This document shows positions 4,161 through 5,362 of a stretch of DNA of 5,362 nucleotides, one piece after another. The notes under the pieces were generated by a model, which searched no databases, was not told the DNA's origin, and was given only the letters and a program-made list of their open reading frames with translations. The stretch is from an uncultured Paludibacter sp. (GTDB taxonomy: Bacteria; Bacteroidota; Bacteroidia; Bacteroidales; Paludibacteraceae). The first letter of the stretch is position 1, and the number at the start of each line of letters is the position of its first letter. The stretch covers positions 1 to 5,362 of the forward strand of contig CALFXE010000266.1 in assembly GCA_937927845.1 (NCBI GenBank), read 5' to 3'. Position numbers and translations under genes: made by a program.

Positions 4161-5362
4161 TTATTGCATGCCTGGCTTAGCTCCCGGCCTTGTAATGTAA
4201 TCGTATACAGTTTCTGTTGTTTTTTCACCGACAATTCCACCGATAATCCCTCCAAGTATTGTTGTTGCCCCATGTCCTACCCAGCCCCATGGGCCTGTTG
4301 CATCAAGTCCTGTTGCTGTATATGCGGCTGAAGCAGTTGCCCCACCAGCCCAGACTCCCGCCCAAAAACCAGCTTTTTTCACTATTGTCCGAGGCTCAAA
4401 GCCGCTGTTATAAATGTCGTAAATGTCCTTAGCAGCTGCTACGACAACCAACACTTTTCCACCCCACTTTAATCCATTCAATGCTTTCACTACCGTAGAA
4501 GACCCGCTAATTGTTTTAATTGTTCCCGCATTTGCTACAGCATCTGTAACTGCGTATGATTTAGTGCTTTCGATATAGTATGAGGATTGACCCATTTTAT
4601 TTAACAATGCCCCAAGTTTACTATTCTGAATTCCTCTCATTTGCTGATGTAGCTTACTAAACGCTTCTTTACCCAAGGTCTTTTCAGCCGCATTAAATGC
4701 CTTTTTATCTGCATATCCAAGTTGTTTAATAGCTTCTAGTTCTAATGCTGTTGTTTGTGCAGTAGTAATAACAGTAGCATTCTTTACATTAACCCCTTCC
4801 ACCCCTAAAGAGACACCTACACCAGTTCGCCCTGTACCAGCAGCATTCTCTGTAGTACTAAACCAATTGTAATTGGAATATTTACCATGAGTAGAAGCAT
4901 TGAATCCCTTGGTGAAGACATCCTTCCCTACTTCTGTATTATGATAAAGCTTTGGTTGTGGATCACCTGCTTGGTCCCCCATAGGATCTGAGAGCAAAAT
5001 AGGACTTCCGCTAAAACACATGTATGGGCTTTCATAAACTTTTTGTTTGGGATCTATGTTCCAGCGCCTAACTATTCTACTATCATACTCCCAATAGGGT
5101 GCAGTAGTTGTATTTGGCGCTATTTCCGGAGTTTTTTCTTGACCATTTATTGAGTATCGATAATCAATATCAGTTATTAAGGATCTTCCCGGCATAATCA
5201 TCCCAAACGGATAATAGTCGTTAGCCGTCACCACATCCGCTTCGTACCAGGCTACTTCTCCATTGCCATCATCGGTCGCCAGTTTCTTATCATTGATGGT
5301 GGCCAGTATCCCGCCGGTGGCGGGACAAGCTATTGCCCAGGTGATTGCTTAATTCAAAGATC
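4161..5362 (-). CDS. RHS-repeat polymorphic toxin, C-terminal part, with a frame-shifting insertion; putative ADP-ribosyltransferase tip
   Basis: The 5' end lies beyond the window. Upstream codons read 'FELSNHLGN' (5358-5332); a 22-nt insert follows; then 'ILATINDKKLATDDGNGEVA', 'WYEADVVTANDYYPFGM' and on to the TAA at 4163-4161. This is the standard RHS core ('NHLGNxLAT..YYPFGM..YRYSINGQEK..YDSRIVRRWNIDP'), ending 'SDPMGD'. Without the insert the frame is continuous; with it, translation from upstream stops early. The only in-frame starts nearby are GTG at 5237 and 5234. Counting from 5234, the tip spans about residues 88-357. It has 'LYHNT' (96-100), 'NWFSTT' (123-128) and 'ESTKSYAVTD' (222-231), which could be the H, [ST]-T and acidic blocks of an ADP-ribosyltransferase fold (moderate guess). 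A glycine-rich hydrophobic tail (about 288-336) resembles those of other Bacteroidetes RHS tips. Its immunity gene follows after 8 nt. Confidence 0.85.
5310..5331 (-). repeat. 22-nt hairpin insertion in the RHS core
   Basis: On the plus strand the segment is CCCGCC-GGT-GGCGGG followed by ACAAGCT. It interrupts the codons for the conserved 'NHLGN|ILATIND' motif between AAT and ATA. Removing exactly 22 bases restores the frame and the consensus. The stem is 6 bp of pure G/C with a 3-nt loop, unlike its surroundings. It looks like a short palindromic insertion element. Confidence 0.65.

Noticed and set aside
4113..4331. Plus-strand 72-codon open frame
   Set aside because: It is antisense to the RHS tip and the start of its immunity gene. 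Its cysteine-rich product is a shadow of the glycine-rich tail codons.

Overview
The window looks like Bacteroidota DNA, probably Chitinophagaceae-like. This rests on a complete Bacteroidetes-type promoter (-33 TTTG, 20-nt spacer, -7 TATATTTG), mostly Shine-Dalgarno-poor AT-rich leaders, a Bacteroidetes-style signal peptide, and an RHS core of the type common in that phylum. The genus is an inference. Every gene I can support is on the minus strand, so the biological order runs from high to low coordinates.

The right end (4161-5362) is the 3' part of an RHS polymorphic-toxin gene. It has an RHS core ending in a 'SDPMGD' motif, then a variable C-terminal toxin domain with ADP-ribosyltransferase-like features, then a glycine-rich hydrophobic tail. 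A 22-nt hairpin insertion (5310-5331) shifts the frame inside the core. Eight bases downstream lies its probable immunity gene (3721-4152).

The middle (850-3690) is an AT-rich array of orphan, displaced toxin/immunity cassettes. In minus-strand order: a hairpin-bearing repeat with a 100-bp extension (3686 to 3465); an inverted variant of the repeat; a toxin C-terminal relic (3374-3239); a signal-peptide-bearing probable immunity gene (3220-2807); a second repeat plus extension (2786-2568); a short gene relic (2543-2376); a third repeat (2280-2161); an alpha-helical probable immunity gene (2149-1616); a fourth repeat (1525-1407); a nuclease-like toxin relic with a one-base frameshift (1409-1214); its translationally coupled immunity gene (1214-891); and a truncated fifth repeat (890-850). 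The roughly 120-bp repeat carries a 26-base palindromic stem with a 3-nt loop and punctuates the cassettes. It is the most unusual element here.

The left end (1-808) is ordinary, more GC-rich chromosome: an ArsR-family repressor and an SRPBCC/AHSA1-like gene in one operon. Its promoter is overlaid by two near-identical 17-bp palindromic sites, probably autorepression operators. The island/chromosome junction is near 850.

Taken together, an RHS toxin with its immunity gene is followed by older immunity genes whose toxins survive only as C-terminal stubs. This fits stepwise replacement of toxin tips with retention of old immunities. The repeat may be the recombination boundary, but that is inference.
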